Origin: Pseudeuparius sepicola
Taxonomy: Eukaryota; Arthropoda; Insecta; Coleoptera; Anthribidae
Assembly: GCA_963920635.1 (NCBI GenBank)
Contig: OY987300.1
Span: 81,445,899-81,509,898 of the forward strand
Length of the DNA stretch: 64,000 bases
Direction: 5' to 3'
The notes under the pieces were generated by a model, which was not told the origin of the DNA, ran no database searches, and saw nothing but the letters and a program-made list of their open reading frames with translations. Of the stretch, positions 1 to 10,504 are shown piece by piece. The position numbers were made by a program, and so were the translations under genes. Within the stretch, counting starts at the first letter, position 1. Every line of letters starts with the position of its first letter.

Positions 1-15
1 GTCTGTGATTTTTAG

Positions 16-295
16 AAATAATGGAGATGTTAAATTTTTAACAAAAGGAGACAATAATAGTATCGATGACAGAGGACTGTACGCACCAGGCCAACTTTGG
101 TTGACGAAAAATGATGTCGTTGGTAAAGCGAGGGGATTTTTACCATATGTAGGAATGGTGACAATTTTGATGAACGAGTATCCAAAATTTAAAGTAAGTC
201 ATATTTTTACACGCCATTTCAAATTTTTAATAAAAAAATTTTAGTATGCTGTCCTGGCATGTCTCGGATTCTACGTTTTAGTTCACAGGGAGTAA
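16..295 (+). CDS. SEC11A: Signal peptidase complex catalytic subunit SEC11, 3' end (partial)
   Basis: SEC11 is the ER-membrane catalytic subunit that removes signal peptides from secretory proteins. Two terminal exons are visible: 16-193, preceded by an acceptor TTTTTAG, ending before GTAAGT; and 245-295, ending in TAA. The frame reads [13 protein letters not shown], then [12 protein letters not shown], then [20 protein letters not shown]. These are the conserved C-terminal SEC11 blocks, including the Asp pair in the catalytic region. The last exon encodes [16 protein letters not shown], the usual short hydrophobic tail. The intron is only 51 bp. The N-terminus with the catalytic Ser and His lies left of the window. 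It converges on the METTL4 gene with about 220 bp between stop codons. The identification rests on recognised family sequence and is firm. Confidence 0.92.
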
Positions 296-513
296 AAAAT
301 AATCTAGGCTCAAACATTTTTTCAAATTTTGTATTTTTGTTTTTTTTTTATATTAAATAATTATTACAACAAGACTTTTTTTATGACAAAAACAATCCCA
401 CAATAGAGGGTCGCAGCATTTGAAGAAAGTGATCCACGGTGTTCTGGTCAACCGACTAAAGTGATTGGTGGTGTTCTAGTCAAATGACCAAGGTGTTCAT
501 ATAGCTCTTTTTA

Positions 514-1723
514 TCAAAATTCAAAGAAACTCTCGTGCTGTAACTTTAATACTTCATTTCCGAAGCTGGTCCAATTTGGTAATAAATATCTAGCGAATAT
601 TTCCAAACATTTAGCATCGTTTGGTAAAAATTTATTTAAAATTTCTACTAATGGTGGCTTGTGCGAATGTATTGCACTTGGAATGCTGACCAATAATTTC
701 TTATCGGACATTTGACATTCACTTTGATTTTTTGTCGCGAATATAATTTTTTCAAATGGTTGTTTACCTAAAAATATTAAGAACTATTGTGGAAACACTA
801 GATAATATTGAATTTACCAGGGGGTGTTGAAAATCTACAAATTGGTTCCCCACATTTGGAAACTTTAAGCCAAAACCATGTGGCAACATATTTGACATTC
901 CAAGCAGGAAATATGTCGTTTAAAAGATTATTAAAATGTTGTTGAGAATTTGTACACCATACACCGACCATACCTTCATTTTTTAACAATGAATTTATCG
1001 GGATATCTTTTAAATTATCATTATACATCATAGAATATGCGGGGCTTGACTTTTTTCTTTTTCGACGTATGTATTTGTTCCACCATGGAGGATCTAACAA
1101 AGAAGGCCATGGAAACAAGTGAAAATTTATATTTTCACGTAACTTAATACTTTTTACTCACCTAGTAGTATAAAATCAAAGGTTTCATTATCCAAATGTC
1201 TACTGATTTCAGAAATATCACTACAGTAGAACCGAGAATTTTCTGGAAACAAAAATTTAGATGTCCCTACTTCTTTAAGTATCGCAGGACCAATATTACA
1301 GCCAAAAGTATTAATTTTTACAGAATGTTTTTCAGTTTCTCGATACACAAAGTCTGCCATATCTAGGGCTGCTTTATTATTTTCTTCATCGCAATTTTGC
1401 TAAAATATAAGTTCAAAAACAGATATAATAAATAGATACTTAAAATTACCCACCACAATTATGTCATTTTTTATCATTTCGTCACGAAACATTTTGTATG
1501 TCGTTTTAACATGTTCGATTTCTTTTAAAAGTTGATCAAAACCATTCAGCCCTTCTTTTGTTACTAATTTTCCTTTTTTATTATTTTTGCTTGCTGAATA
1601 AGCGGAACAAATATTGAATAAATCACTTTTGCATTTTATCGCCCTATTGTTTAACAAACAATTATTTAGAAACGTTTTATGGCAAACATAAAAGCCTAGG
1701 TCATTTTCTAGCTTTATGCTCAT
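514..1723 (-). CDS. METTL4: N6-adenosine methyltransferase METTL4 (MT-A70 family)
   Basis: METTL4 proteins are SAM-dependent MT-A70 methyltransferases, reported to make m6Am in U2 snRNA and in some studies 6mA in DNA. My model has four exons: 1454-1723, 1162-1399, 818-1093 and 514-767. All junctions are GT-AG and the frame stays open, giving 345 residues. Exon 3 opens with the catalytic motif DPPW (DPPWWNK), created by splicing a split Asp codon. It is followed by VGVWCTNSQQH and ATWFWLKVSKCGEP. Exon 4 carries LLVSIPSAIHSHKPP and EIFARYLLPNWTSFGNEVL, the family's C-terminal signature. The start MSIKLENDLGFYVCHKTFLN resembles METTL4 N-termini. The protein is shorter than the roughly 470-residue vertebrate form, mostly in the N-terminal half. 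It is divergent from RpL24. Confidence 0.9.
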
Positions 1724-2040
1724 GATGAATATTTAATAGAAATACAAGAATAAACATCACTGCAGGAAGAAATTGTACAATTAAAAATTTGTTTTGACCA
1801 TAGACAAAAGGGTTGCTTGTTGCTTTTGTCGTGTTCGTGTTGTGACTAGTTTTGAGGTTAGAAACTCTACTATCCAGAAACACAAACTCTTAACACACCC
1901 CTGCAGATTTTTCCTGATATCTCACCTAACCGCATTATGATTTTTCTGCGAAACGTTTTGTCGTTTTGTGGTAAATTGTCAACGTCAAACACCCCCTCAC
2001 AAAACGTCAAAATTTCTTCCAGTTTCGAAATTTCATCAAA
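1724..2040. promoter_or_regulatory. Putative bidirectional promoter between METTL4 and RpL24
   Basis: The start codons of the two divergent genes are about 317 bp apart, so both promoters must lie here unless there are unseen 5' exons. A pyrimidine-rich stretch (TTTCTTCC at about 2011-2018), about 25 bp upstream of the RpL24 ATG, could be the TOP-type start typical of ribosomal protein mRNAs. No TATA box is evident. This is inferred from layout. Confidence 0.5.
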
Positions 2041-2965
2041 ATGAAGTAAGTTTTCGCTAGAAATATATTTTCGACGGAAATCTGGACCATCTGTAGAATT
2101 TTCGAATATATTTATTTTGCATTTACAATTTTATACCTTCTAGAATGTGGTTTAATAAGAATTTTATTATTTTAGGATCGGACTTTGCGCCTATAGCGGG
2201 TACAAGATATACCCCGGCCATGGCAAAACCATGGTCAAAGTTGATGGAAAGGTAAATATTTCCCACACATAAATAGAAAGGTAACATACTTTTTCATGTT
2301 TCCCATTTTTGTATGGTATAAAATAAGGTGTACGTTAACATTTTGATGATGTGTAAATATAACCTATGTGGGCTACAATATGTATTGTTTTTACAATTTC
2401 TTCATTACTAATTGTCGTGCAAACATAGGTTGTACACTACGGTGGTGATTATCTTAAACTTCTACCATTTTGTCTTAAAATAATTGCGCACAAATTTTAC
2501 GAACTAATTTTTCCGTTCTAGTGCTTCACTTTCCTCAACGGAAAGTGTGAGAGGGCGCACCTGATGCGCCGCAACCCCCGCAAAGTGACCTGGACCGTCC
2601 TGTACAGGCGCAAGCACAAGAAAGGTCAAGAAGAAGAAGCGACCCGCAGGCGAACGAGGCGTACGCAGAAACATGCCCGCGCCATCGTCGGCGCTTCGCT
2701 GAACGACATCATCGCGAAGCGCAACCAGAGGCCCGAAGTCAGGAAGGCCCAGCGTGAGCAGGCCATCAGGTTCGTTTTTATAAATTTTGTGTGCGACATG
2801 ATTTTACCAAAAGTATTGTTTGACTTTAGGGCGGCTAAAGAACAGAAGAAAACGACAAAACAGGCGAAAAAGGCCACAGCACCAGCGAAACAGAAGGCGG
2901 CACCTAAATCAAAGGTGGTAAAGAACGTCCAAAAGGCGGCGCCAAGAGTTGGTGGGAAACGCTAA
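2041..2965 (+). CDS. RpL24: 60S ribosomal protein L24 (eL24)
   Basis: This is a component of the large ribosomal subunit. Four exons give 154 residues, the normal length: 2041-2045, 2176-2251, 2522-2769 and 2830-2965. The first exon holds only ATGAA, and the Lys-2 codon is completed after the intron. The protein starts [20 protein letters not shown], continues [20 protein letters not shown] and [20 protein letters not shown], and ends in the conserved [10 protein letters not shown]. Exon 3 is much more GC-rich than its surroundings, as expected of a highly expressed gene. The last intron (2770-2829) is 60 bp with no in-frame stop, so its retention would insert 20 residues and keep the frame. 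Identification is certain at family level. Confidence 0.97.
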
Positions 2966-2995
2966 ATGTTTTGTTAATTGTAAGGCGAATTTAAT

Positions 2996-3001
2996 AATAA
3001 A
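2996..3001 (+). terminator. RpL24: Poly(A) signal of RpL24
   Basis: AATAAA lies 31 bp after the RpL24 stop codon, the expected position for a ribosomal protein gene with a short 3' UTR. Confidence 0.7.
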
Positions 3002-3250
3002 CACAGAAAAAACGCTAGTTTTCATTGCCATCTTCTACTACTGGAAGTTCATAAAAAAGCAAATAAATGTCACGAAATTTCGTTGATCATGAACTTCTGA
3101 AAAGTGTAGTCTTAGGTTCCAAAATGGATATTTGGTATTTGTAACCATTTTATTCTAGGTTAGGTACCGATTTTTTTCTATAAATCTGGTGCCCTTATAT
3201 TAGCAGAGCATATAAAACAAATGCTGTCATATATTTGTGTACTCTGTATT

Positions 3251-3394
3251 TCTGATTCGCTAGAACTGGTTCAGAACTACCCATTTCTCTGTTACTAGTT
3301 CAGAAACAGATCTGAAAACAAAATATATAGGTTAGGTTCGGAAAATCATTGCTTTGTTCCAACAACAGTTCTGAACCAGTTCTAGCCAATCAGA
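3251..3394. repeat. Short inverted-repeat element (MITE-like)
   Basis: Ends read TCTGATTCGCTAGAACTGG on the left and CCAGTTCTAGCCAATCAGA on the right, which are near-perfect reverse complements about 100 bp apart. There is no open frame. The rest of the 2966-4085 interval shows no gene. Confidence 0.5.
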
Positions 3395-4085
3395 ATGCAG
3401 AAAAGAAAAACCTTCAACGGATGGAACAAACCCATTAATGTAGATCCAGGTCTGACAGACTGGAGGAGAAACAAACTTCTTTGTACAGGTGGTGGCAATA
3501 ATAATGCTCTGTGTATGTAGTCTGTGTTATTTATTCAGATTATATTACGAAATGTTTTTTCATATTAGCCAAGGTTATTAATGGCTTTGTTTTGGCAGAA
3601 TTTTAAAACCGGTTTGAGACTGTCAGGAGTTTGCGTAGTTTCATTTTAACGCGCATGCTCCAGACAATTTCAAAGGATTTAAAGTTGTTGTATCGTAACC
3701 AGTGTTGCCAACTTGGTGATTTTTTCACCAGATCTGGAGAATTTGAAGGTGTCTTCTGTTGTAACGTTGTAACTAACGTAACAGATATACTAATAACCTT
3801 GATACCTAATTACAACATTAATAGGTCTGTTTGGTGATAAGTTGGTAAAAAAAGTAAAAAAGTTATTGTAACATAAAACAATAGATACCTATATTTCCTT
3901 ATGAAAATAGATAATATATATGTAACAATTAATGTAACAATAAATCACGATAGGTGCATTTAAGAAGATCATGATTGTCCCTGTTTATCCTTAAAATTCC
4001 TGATTTCTCCTTAATTCTACCACAGATCAGCAATTACATTATCTATGTTTTATATTTGAGCTTATTAGATATTCAAGCTAACTTT

Positions 4086-4630
4086 TTAGACTGCTAATAG
4101 CTTCTTATTTGATTGGCTCCTATGGTAACTAAAAGTAAAAGCCCGTTAAGCATTTCCGAATTAAAGTAAATTACTCATTCTTACCTTATCGCCCTGTACA
4201 TTTGAAACAGTTGCGTTATCGCAACGAAAACATTTACGCTGAAGAGACTGTAATTTTTCGGTTTTATAACCAAAGAATATCGAGACCAAATTACTCCGGT
4301 AGCGGCTAAAGCTGCAGTTTGAGAGGGACTAATAGATTCGGCAGGTCTGGCAAGATCTGCTATACCTGCTATCACCAGACCCTAAAAAAAAATATTATCA
4401 GACGATAGTTTAGATTCGATAAAGTTTGTTTACCCATTTGAAAACCGGTGCCCAAAAAAATACAGTTTGTGGACCTATCAAGATAAAAATAAAATATAAA
4501 TAAAACCATATTTATATATAATAATCCATTTCGTTTATATTTTACCTGCGGGATGCTTCCACAAGGGCTGCAACTTGGGAGGTACATATTTACCGATTGC
4601 AGACATAGATTTTCTATAAACAAGAGACAT
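4086..4630 (-). CDS. MPC2: Mitochondrial pyruvate carrier 2
   Basis: MPC2 pairs with MPC1 in the inner mitochondrial membrane to import pyruvate. Four exons on the minus strand give 121 residues (family about 127): 4546-4630, 4434-4474, 4185-4381 and 4086-4128. All have GT-AG sites and consistent phases. The sequence contains LQPLWKHPAGPQTVFFWAP, FKWGLVIAGIADLARPAE, then ATGVIWSRYSLVIKPKNYSL and NVFVAITQLFQMYRA. These match the MPC core with its hydrophobic helices. The start ATG at 4630 has an A-rich AAAATG context and an in-frame stop upstream. The short last exon (SYHRSQSNKKLLAV) is the least certain part. The gene converges on RpL24 and is unrelated to it in function. Confidence 0.92.
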
Positions 4631-4833
4631 TTTTTTGTTTGGATGTAACAATAGTTTTTAACAAAGTGAAATAGTTTTTGTGGAATTTGCATAAAAGCTA
4701 TTAAAGTGAATTTTCCAAAGGCCGTTTGAGGAAAGGACAGCTGATTTTACTTTTTTATTGTCCTGGTAGAAGGTCGAGGGCATTTGTGTCACTGACGCCT
4801 AACCTAACTCGACCATTTTCTGCGGACCAGTTG

Positions 4834-4880
4834 ATCAGAACCAAGAACCGTAGTCTGGTTTACGGTTCTTGGATCAGAAC
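4834..4880. repeat. Perfect 12-bp hairpin
   Basis: CCAAGAACCGTA (4841-4852) and TACGGTTCTTGG (4861-4872) form a perfect stem with an 8-nt loop, and GATCAG occurs just outside both arms. It lies about 210 bp upstream of the MPC2 start codon. The rest of 4631-5395 shows nothing assignable. Confidence 0.5.
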
Positions 4881-5395
4881 ACCACTTGCAAAAAGACCAT
4901 TGATAAAATAGTTATAGAAACGCAATTTTTATTTATTGTTGCAGTTTACAGTAAACAAATAGTTAATTTTAATTTTGGGAAAACCCCGGAAAAAACTGTT
5001 ATTCATAGGATCAACGTACCGCCCGTACAGCCAGACACAATGAAAAGAAATGATAAATAATTCAAATAAGGCCATTTTTAAATAGTGGTCGCATCCGATG
5101 AATTTTTATTTCTTGTAGGGTTTAATATTCAGCAAATGCCACTATTCAAATCTGCAACTGTATCTTATTGGCGGGATCGCTATTTCAAGCCGGATCTAGG
5201 CACTGATATACAGGGTATTCCCATAAATATGTTTTTGCAAATTTTACTTTTCAGTTTCATTTTTATATAAATTTTCAAAAAAATAAGTACCTACCTCTAT
5301 AAAAATATGAAAGAAATATCTATAACCTAGGTCATTATTATTAATTTATAGATACCACGAATTTCATGTTCTCGTTTTCTCATTCTCATATATAC

Positions 5396-6147
5396 AGTAC
5401 CCGACAAAAATTTGATGAAACTACTCTGGCCAAAATCCGTTTTATTTGTGATTTTATCGAAAAAAGTTATTTGAAAAAGTTACTTGGAATTTTATTTTAC
5501 CCCCATGTGCAAATTTTCAGTCAAAAATTCTAACAATGATACATTTTTGATTTTTTGAAAAAATATGAAAACTAATAAATTTAATTTTTTCGGTGTGCCA
5601 TATTTGACTTTAGAATTGTTTGCATATCATCCAGATGTGATATTTTTTAGTTTAGCTCAACTCAACTAATAACAAGGTGCAATTACATCTGGGAATACAT
5701 TGTAAGTAACAAATAATAATCGTCCAAAATTGCACTTTGTTAGTTGAGTTTTTCTTGAAACTAGCCGATTACGACCCAGAAAGGGTCCATAATTCTAAAC
5801 ATAAATATGGCACACCGAAAAAATTAAATTTATTAGTTTGTATCTTTTAAAAAAAAAAAAAATTATCATTGTCAGAATTTTTGTCTGAAAATTTGCACAT
5901 AGGGGTAAAATAAAATTCCAAGCAACTTTCTCAAATAACTTTTTTCGATAAAATCAGAAATAAAGCGTATTTTGGCCATTTATATTTAATTAAATGTAAT
6001 TTTTGACAGGTATCTCAAATGACGTCACGACGTTTAATGATCTCATTTCGAATCTTTTTGGAAGCAGGGATGATCGCCCCAGAGTAGTTTCATCTTAGCC
6101 CAAAAATAAAAAAGTTCCCTTATGGTTCCAACTTTTTGGCGGGCACT
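5396..6147. mobile_element. Palindromic MITE with about 200-bp inverted arms
   Basis: The left arm (from GATGAAACTACTCTGGCC at about 5413 to 5620) is repeated inverted at about 5810-6087. The termini read CAGTACCCGACAAAAA and TTTTTGGCGGGCACT. The right arm carries about 130 bp that the left lacks. No coding capacity was seen. It is probably a non-autonomous Tc1/mariner-type element. Confidence 0.65.
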
Positions 6148-7974
6148 CATCTATATTGAATATACGTAATTGTTTAATTGTTTATTATAAATTATTCGCA
6201 ATAGCAACATATTAAAATTAGGTATATACATACATAGATAACAATCAAAATCAGACAACTTTGACAAATTTTAGGAATTTTATATGAGAAGATAATTTAA
6301 TCGAGAATCTTCAATTGGTTCCTGGATATACTAGTAGGTAGTAAGTAGGTGTATAGAATATGAAGGCTATACACATTTTATTTTACATTTTTAAATTCTA
6401 GATTTTTATAGGCATATACCACTCATATAATTATAATAAAGGTGCCTGAAATTTGGAATGTCCTTTTTTGATGGCCAAATAAGTCTTCTAAATGCATAGA
6501 GCATAAGTCATTACGAATTGTGAATCGTGTATCAAATAAAAGCAGGTTCAATTTAACATAAATTTGAAATCAATCACAATCAATATACAGGAGACTGGAA
6601 ATTAGGAAACTGCTTGATATAAATACAACTACGACGGAAAAAATTTAATATTGTAATGAAGATAATATTATTATTCAAAGAAATAATTGGTGGTGTGTCT
6701 ATTATGAAGTAAAAAAAACAAGAATTTTTTATTTTTTTTTTGAGGCGGGACAACTAATATACCTATATATACCTACCTATATTTTATACAAATCATGAAT
6801 GAACAAGTAACTGCTATAAATTTTACTTCTTGCCACAAAAACAAGATAATATTTATGAGTTCTCTTAAGATGCGAAAATTCCATCACGATGCTATCCTCC
6901 ACCTGCTATTTGTTTGTCCTTACTGCAACTGCAAAAGAGCTCTGATTCATTCTGGGCAGTTTAAATAATGAATTATTTAATTATTGAAATTCATGAGAAA
7001 CTCCTCATGGTACTGATAAATAACAAATATATCTACAATGTATTAATTAGGTATAGGTACTATTAATAATTTAATCTTTGTATATATTTTTATTTATGGA
7101 AAAATTTATACGTTATGAGGTGTTCTCTTGGGGTTAATAAATCGTTGAATAAGTTGAAAGCACTGCCTTAGCACGCCTCAGAATGCAGACGTTCTTATCT
7201 TACCGTATCTTCCATGTAAATTCGAGACGCTCATTTCAAAAGAAGAATTTACCGAGAAAACAACAATAATAGGTGTGGGTAATAATCTCACTTTACGATT
7301 CTTTGGGGTCAGCAAACTTTTAAAAACGCGAAAGGTGCTTCAAAAAATACTTTTGATCATCATCAGTAGCATCATCTATTTTTACAAGCCCTTGCTTTCT
7401 TGCGTAAGTTCAAAAATTGTAAAAATAGGTAGGTATCTAAATCAACAATAAAATGTATCTTTTTTTATTCGTAACAAATAATATGTAACCGTTGTACCTA
7501 CACAGTGGGTATATGAATAACTACTCGCGCTTCTGCCATACCAAATAGCTTCCTCTTATCCATGTAATAATCTGCAAGATATAACATTTGTGTTTCTTCT
7601 TACGTACAGGCAGTTTATTTTATAAGAAGGGCGCGGTGATTTTTTTTGCTGGTCTGATGTCAACATGTCGTGTAGATCTTGAGGGGTGCTGCGTCGATTG
7701 TCGCAGCTCAAATCGCTTTTGCGCAAACGGCTTTCAAGATCAACCAAACACGGAAAACTTGAGTGCGGTTTTCGCATTATATTTCCCCCTTCCTTTTTTT
7801 GGTTATTTTTGTCCTATACATATATGTTGAACATACTGTGTCTGCGTCACTAGGAACGTATACTTAATAGATGCACGCACGAGGATCGCCTCTTGAATTT
7901 TGATAGACTTCGGAAGATATAGGGATGAAGTTAAAATTGAAGAAAGAAGAATGGTGGGGGTACCTAGCGAAAAC
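6148..7974. other. Gene-free AT-rich interval
   Basis: I see no convincing coding exon, RNA gene or structured repeat here. The short open frames at about 7560-7830 have no recognisable content. Confidence 0.5.
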
Positions 7975-8020
7975 TATATAACAGTTTTCTTACATTATTT
8001 TCGGAAGAAGTACGCTCAGC
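7975..8020 (+). promoter_or_regulatory. Candidate core promoter of the secreted-protein gene
   Basis: TATATAA sits at 7975-7981 and an initiator-like GCTCAGC at about 8014-8020, followed by a short 5' UTR to the ATG at 8058. The spacing is slightly longer than usual, so the true start may lie nearer 8006. Confidence 0.4.
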
Positions 8021-8057
8021 AGCTATCGTGTAGTGAACTGCGAAATTTTTTAAAAAC

Positions 8058-9259
8058 ATGAGGAACTGTTACGTCGTTTTTTGTGCTTTAGTTGTCGGTG
8101 TTGTGTCTCACCCAGCTAGAAATGGTAGGTACACGAGTTGTTAGTGTCTAGAAATGAGTTGCCTATCAAATTTTGTCTACGTCCACATTATGCCATCAAC
8201 ATATCGACCAAAATGTAAGCAGGAGCAAAGGTTCACAGACAATATCAATTTTTTGTTTGTTTTAATAAAAAAAAGTAAGACCTTTTTTTTGATCCAGGAG
8301 ATATTACAACATATTTATTGCTCTTGGCATTTTGTAACTAGAAACTGTGGGATTATGTTTCAAACACCCCCAAAAATAAAAATTTTGCCACCAACATATT
8401 CTATATCTTCTACAGGCTACTACCAAGGCAAATCAGGCGTACTCTTTGGAGGCTACTACTCCAACCCAAGTCCAAGCAACCCCTTATTCAGCAGGGGCTA
8501 CTCCTACAATCCCCAAGGCTCCATGACTGCCGTAGTCCAAGGAGATGCAGTTGCCACCAACACATTTTCTGGAGGCTCAGCCCCTTGGGGTTGGGCACCA
8601 AACGATCAATCCCCTCATTCTTTTACCCAGGATGATGATGATGGTGACGAAGAAGAAGTTGTTGAAGCTTCTGAAGAGGTAAGCAAAATCACTTAGAGAG
8701 TAGGTCGGTTTGAAAATTTTAACCTTCAAATGTTAGGTGTCAAAGAAGAACTCAGTCGAAGAAGTTGAAGTTTCCGAAGAACCACAGCTAGAAGAAGAGG
8801 TTGAACCAACCCAACCACCCCCAGCGAAGAAAGCAACAAAAGCCCCCAGAAGGACAGCGAAGAAGAAGAAACCAGTCAAGCAGCCGCCAGTAGCTAACAA
8901 TGAAGACCATGAGGAAGAAGAACAACAACAACCATGGAGCAGAACAGGTAGCAAATAGCAATGATGAAGAATACAAATACAAACCTTCTTTTTTTCCAGG
9001 TTCCTTTCCGTCTTTCTTCTTCCCGGTGTCGATCTCAAGCCCGGGAGGCGGGGCCCTGACCAGACAAGGTACCGGCGGAGGCGGGGATTGGGCACCCAGC
9101 CCGCCAATAGCGGTCGCGAACGCCGTCAGTACGGGCAAGGGGGGCGTGGCCTCGTCGCACGCCACCGCATTCGCGGATCCGGCGACGTGGGCGGCGTTCG
9201 CGAGGGGCGTGGCCAATGGGAACGGTGGGAAGCGCGCGCGCAGGCAGGGGAGGAGCTAA
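8058..9259 (+). CDS. Unrecognised secreted acidic/Gly-Ala-rich protein
   Basis: Four exons join in frame into 266 residues: 8058-8124, 8416-8678, 8737-8947 and 9000-9259. Exon 1 encodes a signal peptide (MRNCYVVFCALVVGVVSHPA). Exon 2 encodes an aromatic/Gly/Ser segment (GYYQGKSGVLFGGYYSNP) ending in an acidic tract DDDDGDEEEVVEASEE. Exon 3 alternates acidic runs with Lys/Pro-rich blocks (PPPAKKATKAPRRTAKKKK). Exon 4 is very GC-rich and encodes a Gly/Ala/Val segment (DWAPSPPIAVANAVSTGKGG) ending in basic KRARRQGRS. WGWAPND in exon 2 and GDWAPSP in exon 4 look like related motifs. I do not recognise the family. The composition suggests an extracellular, possibly cuticle or matrix, low-complexity protein. 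Splice sites are good (GTAGGT, GTAAGC, GTAGCA donors). Confidence 0.75.
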
Positions 9260-9628
9260 GCAGACGGTGGGCGGGGCTTGGGGGTTTTCGTCGGGTTGTT
9301 TTAAGTAAATGTCTTCGAGAAAGTGCCAGCGGCTGAAAATGTCGACGTAATTTTAATTATTAGAGGGAAATATTCGATAGCCTGTACTGTAACGTTTCAT
9401 AATGTCGAATTGTAGACATATGCGTACAAATATGTATAAAACATTGTATGACGATAACATCAAAATATATTATATTACATTGTAGAAAAAATGTGTTTTT
9501 TATAATCCATCCACTTTTTTATTTATAACAACAAACAATAAACAATGAATATTAAAAACAATTAATCCCTATATATATTCAAAATTCAAATAAACATAAC
9601 GCTTATTTATCATTTTATTATTATAACA

Positions 9629-10465
9629 TAGAGGGTGGTTCCCTTTTAAGGGACCAAACTGTAACAGGTAATAGATCTTCAAAAAAAACCGCCTGTATCT
9701 TTTTAAGACCATATAAAAAAGTTACAGGTGTTAAAAGTTTTAAACAATATGCGGACTTTATTGAATATACAATGACCGTCAGAAAGTTGGACACAAATGG
9801 AAAACGTTTTTATTATTAATTTCTCAGAAAATTTTATTCTTGATAAAAGTTGGCGCATCATTTCAAACTCAAAACGCACGTATCAAAATTTAAATATCTC
9901 TTTTTGGATACGAGGTAGATTCAAAAATGTTAAAATAACTCAAGTGCCCTTATTTTTTAAAATACGGTAAAAAGTTACTACAAAAGTTATTTGGAATCAA
10001 AGGTGGATGTCAGATTTAAAAACACAGCCACCTAGTCAAAAAAAGAAATTTAACTTTTTTTGTATTTTTTTCGATCACCCCTGTGTATTACAAAAAATTA
10101 AATACCACAAGCGCAACTTATCATCGGATAACCATGAATTTGCTACTAAACTTTTATTTTGTTCGATTAGCAGCTAGAAATTTAAATTAATCGAAATCGG
10201 AGTTTAAAAATATTAAATTTTTGTGTCCAACTTTCTGCCGGTCACTATATATATGTAAGTTGAGAGATTTAAGTCAAATTTGGTAAACGTTGTAACGGCA
10301 TGGGTAGCATAAAACCTTTTAATATTAGGGTAATTACTACAATTATTGTTTTTAGAAAAAAAATGAATCGCCTTTTAAAACTTTAACACCCTGTAACTTT
10401 TTTTATAATTCCTTAAAAATATACAGCTTATACGAAAAAGTGCGGTTATTGTGAACCATCCTGTA
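9629..10465. mobile_element. Outer MITE, target of a nested insertion
   Basis: Inverted segments AAAAAGTTACAGGTGTTAAA (about 9716) and TTTAACACCCTGTAACTTTT (about 10382) pair. The ends read GGGTGGTTC and GAACCATCCTGTA, so this resembles a TA-flanked mariner-type MITE split by the element at 9768-10247. It lies just downstream of the receptor gene's stop codon. Confidence 0.55.
9768..10247. mobile_element. Nested MITE
   Basis: Terminal inverted repeats are TGACCGTCAGAAAGTTGGAC (from about 9773) and GTCCAACTTTCTGCCGGTCA, flanked by TA-rich DNA. It has no coding capacity and is inserted in the element at 9629-10465. Confidence 0.65.
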
Positions 10466-10504
10466 TATCAACAAATCTTATTTATTATTGCCCTATTCGA
10501 AATA

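Noticed and set aside
8733..9216. Minus-strand open frames of 124 and 142 codons
   Set aside because: They lie antisense to exons 3 and 4 of the secreted-protein gene, with low-complexity content and no start context. They are shadows.
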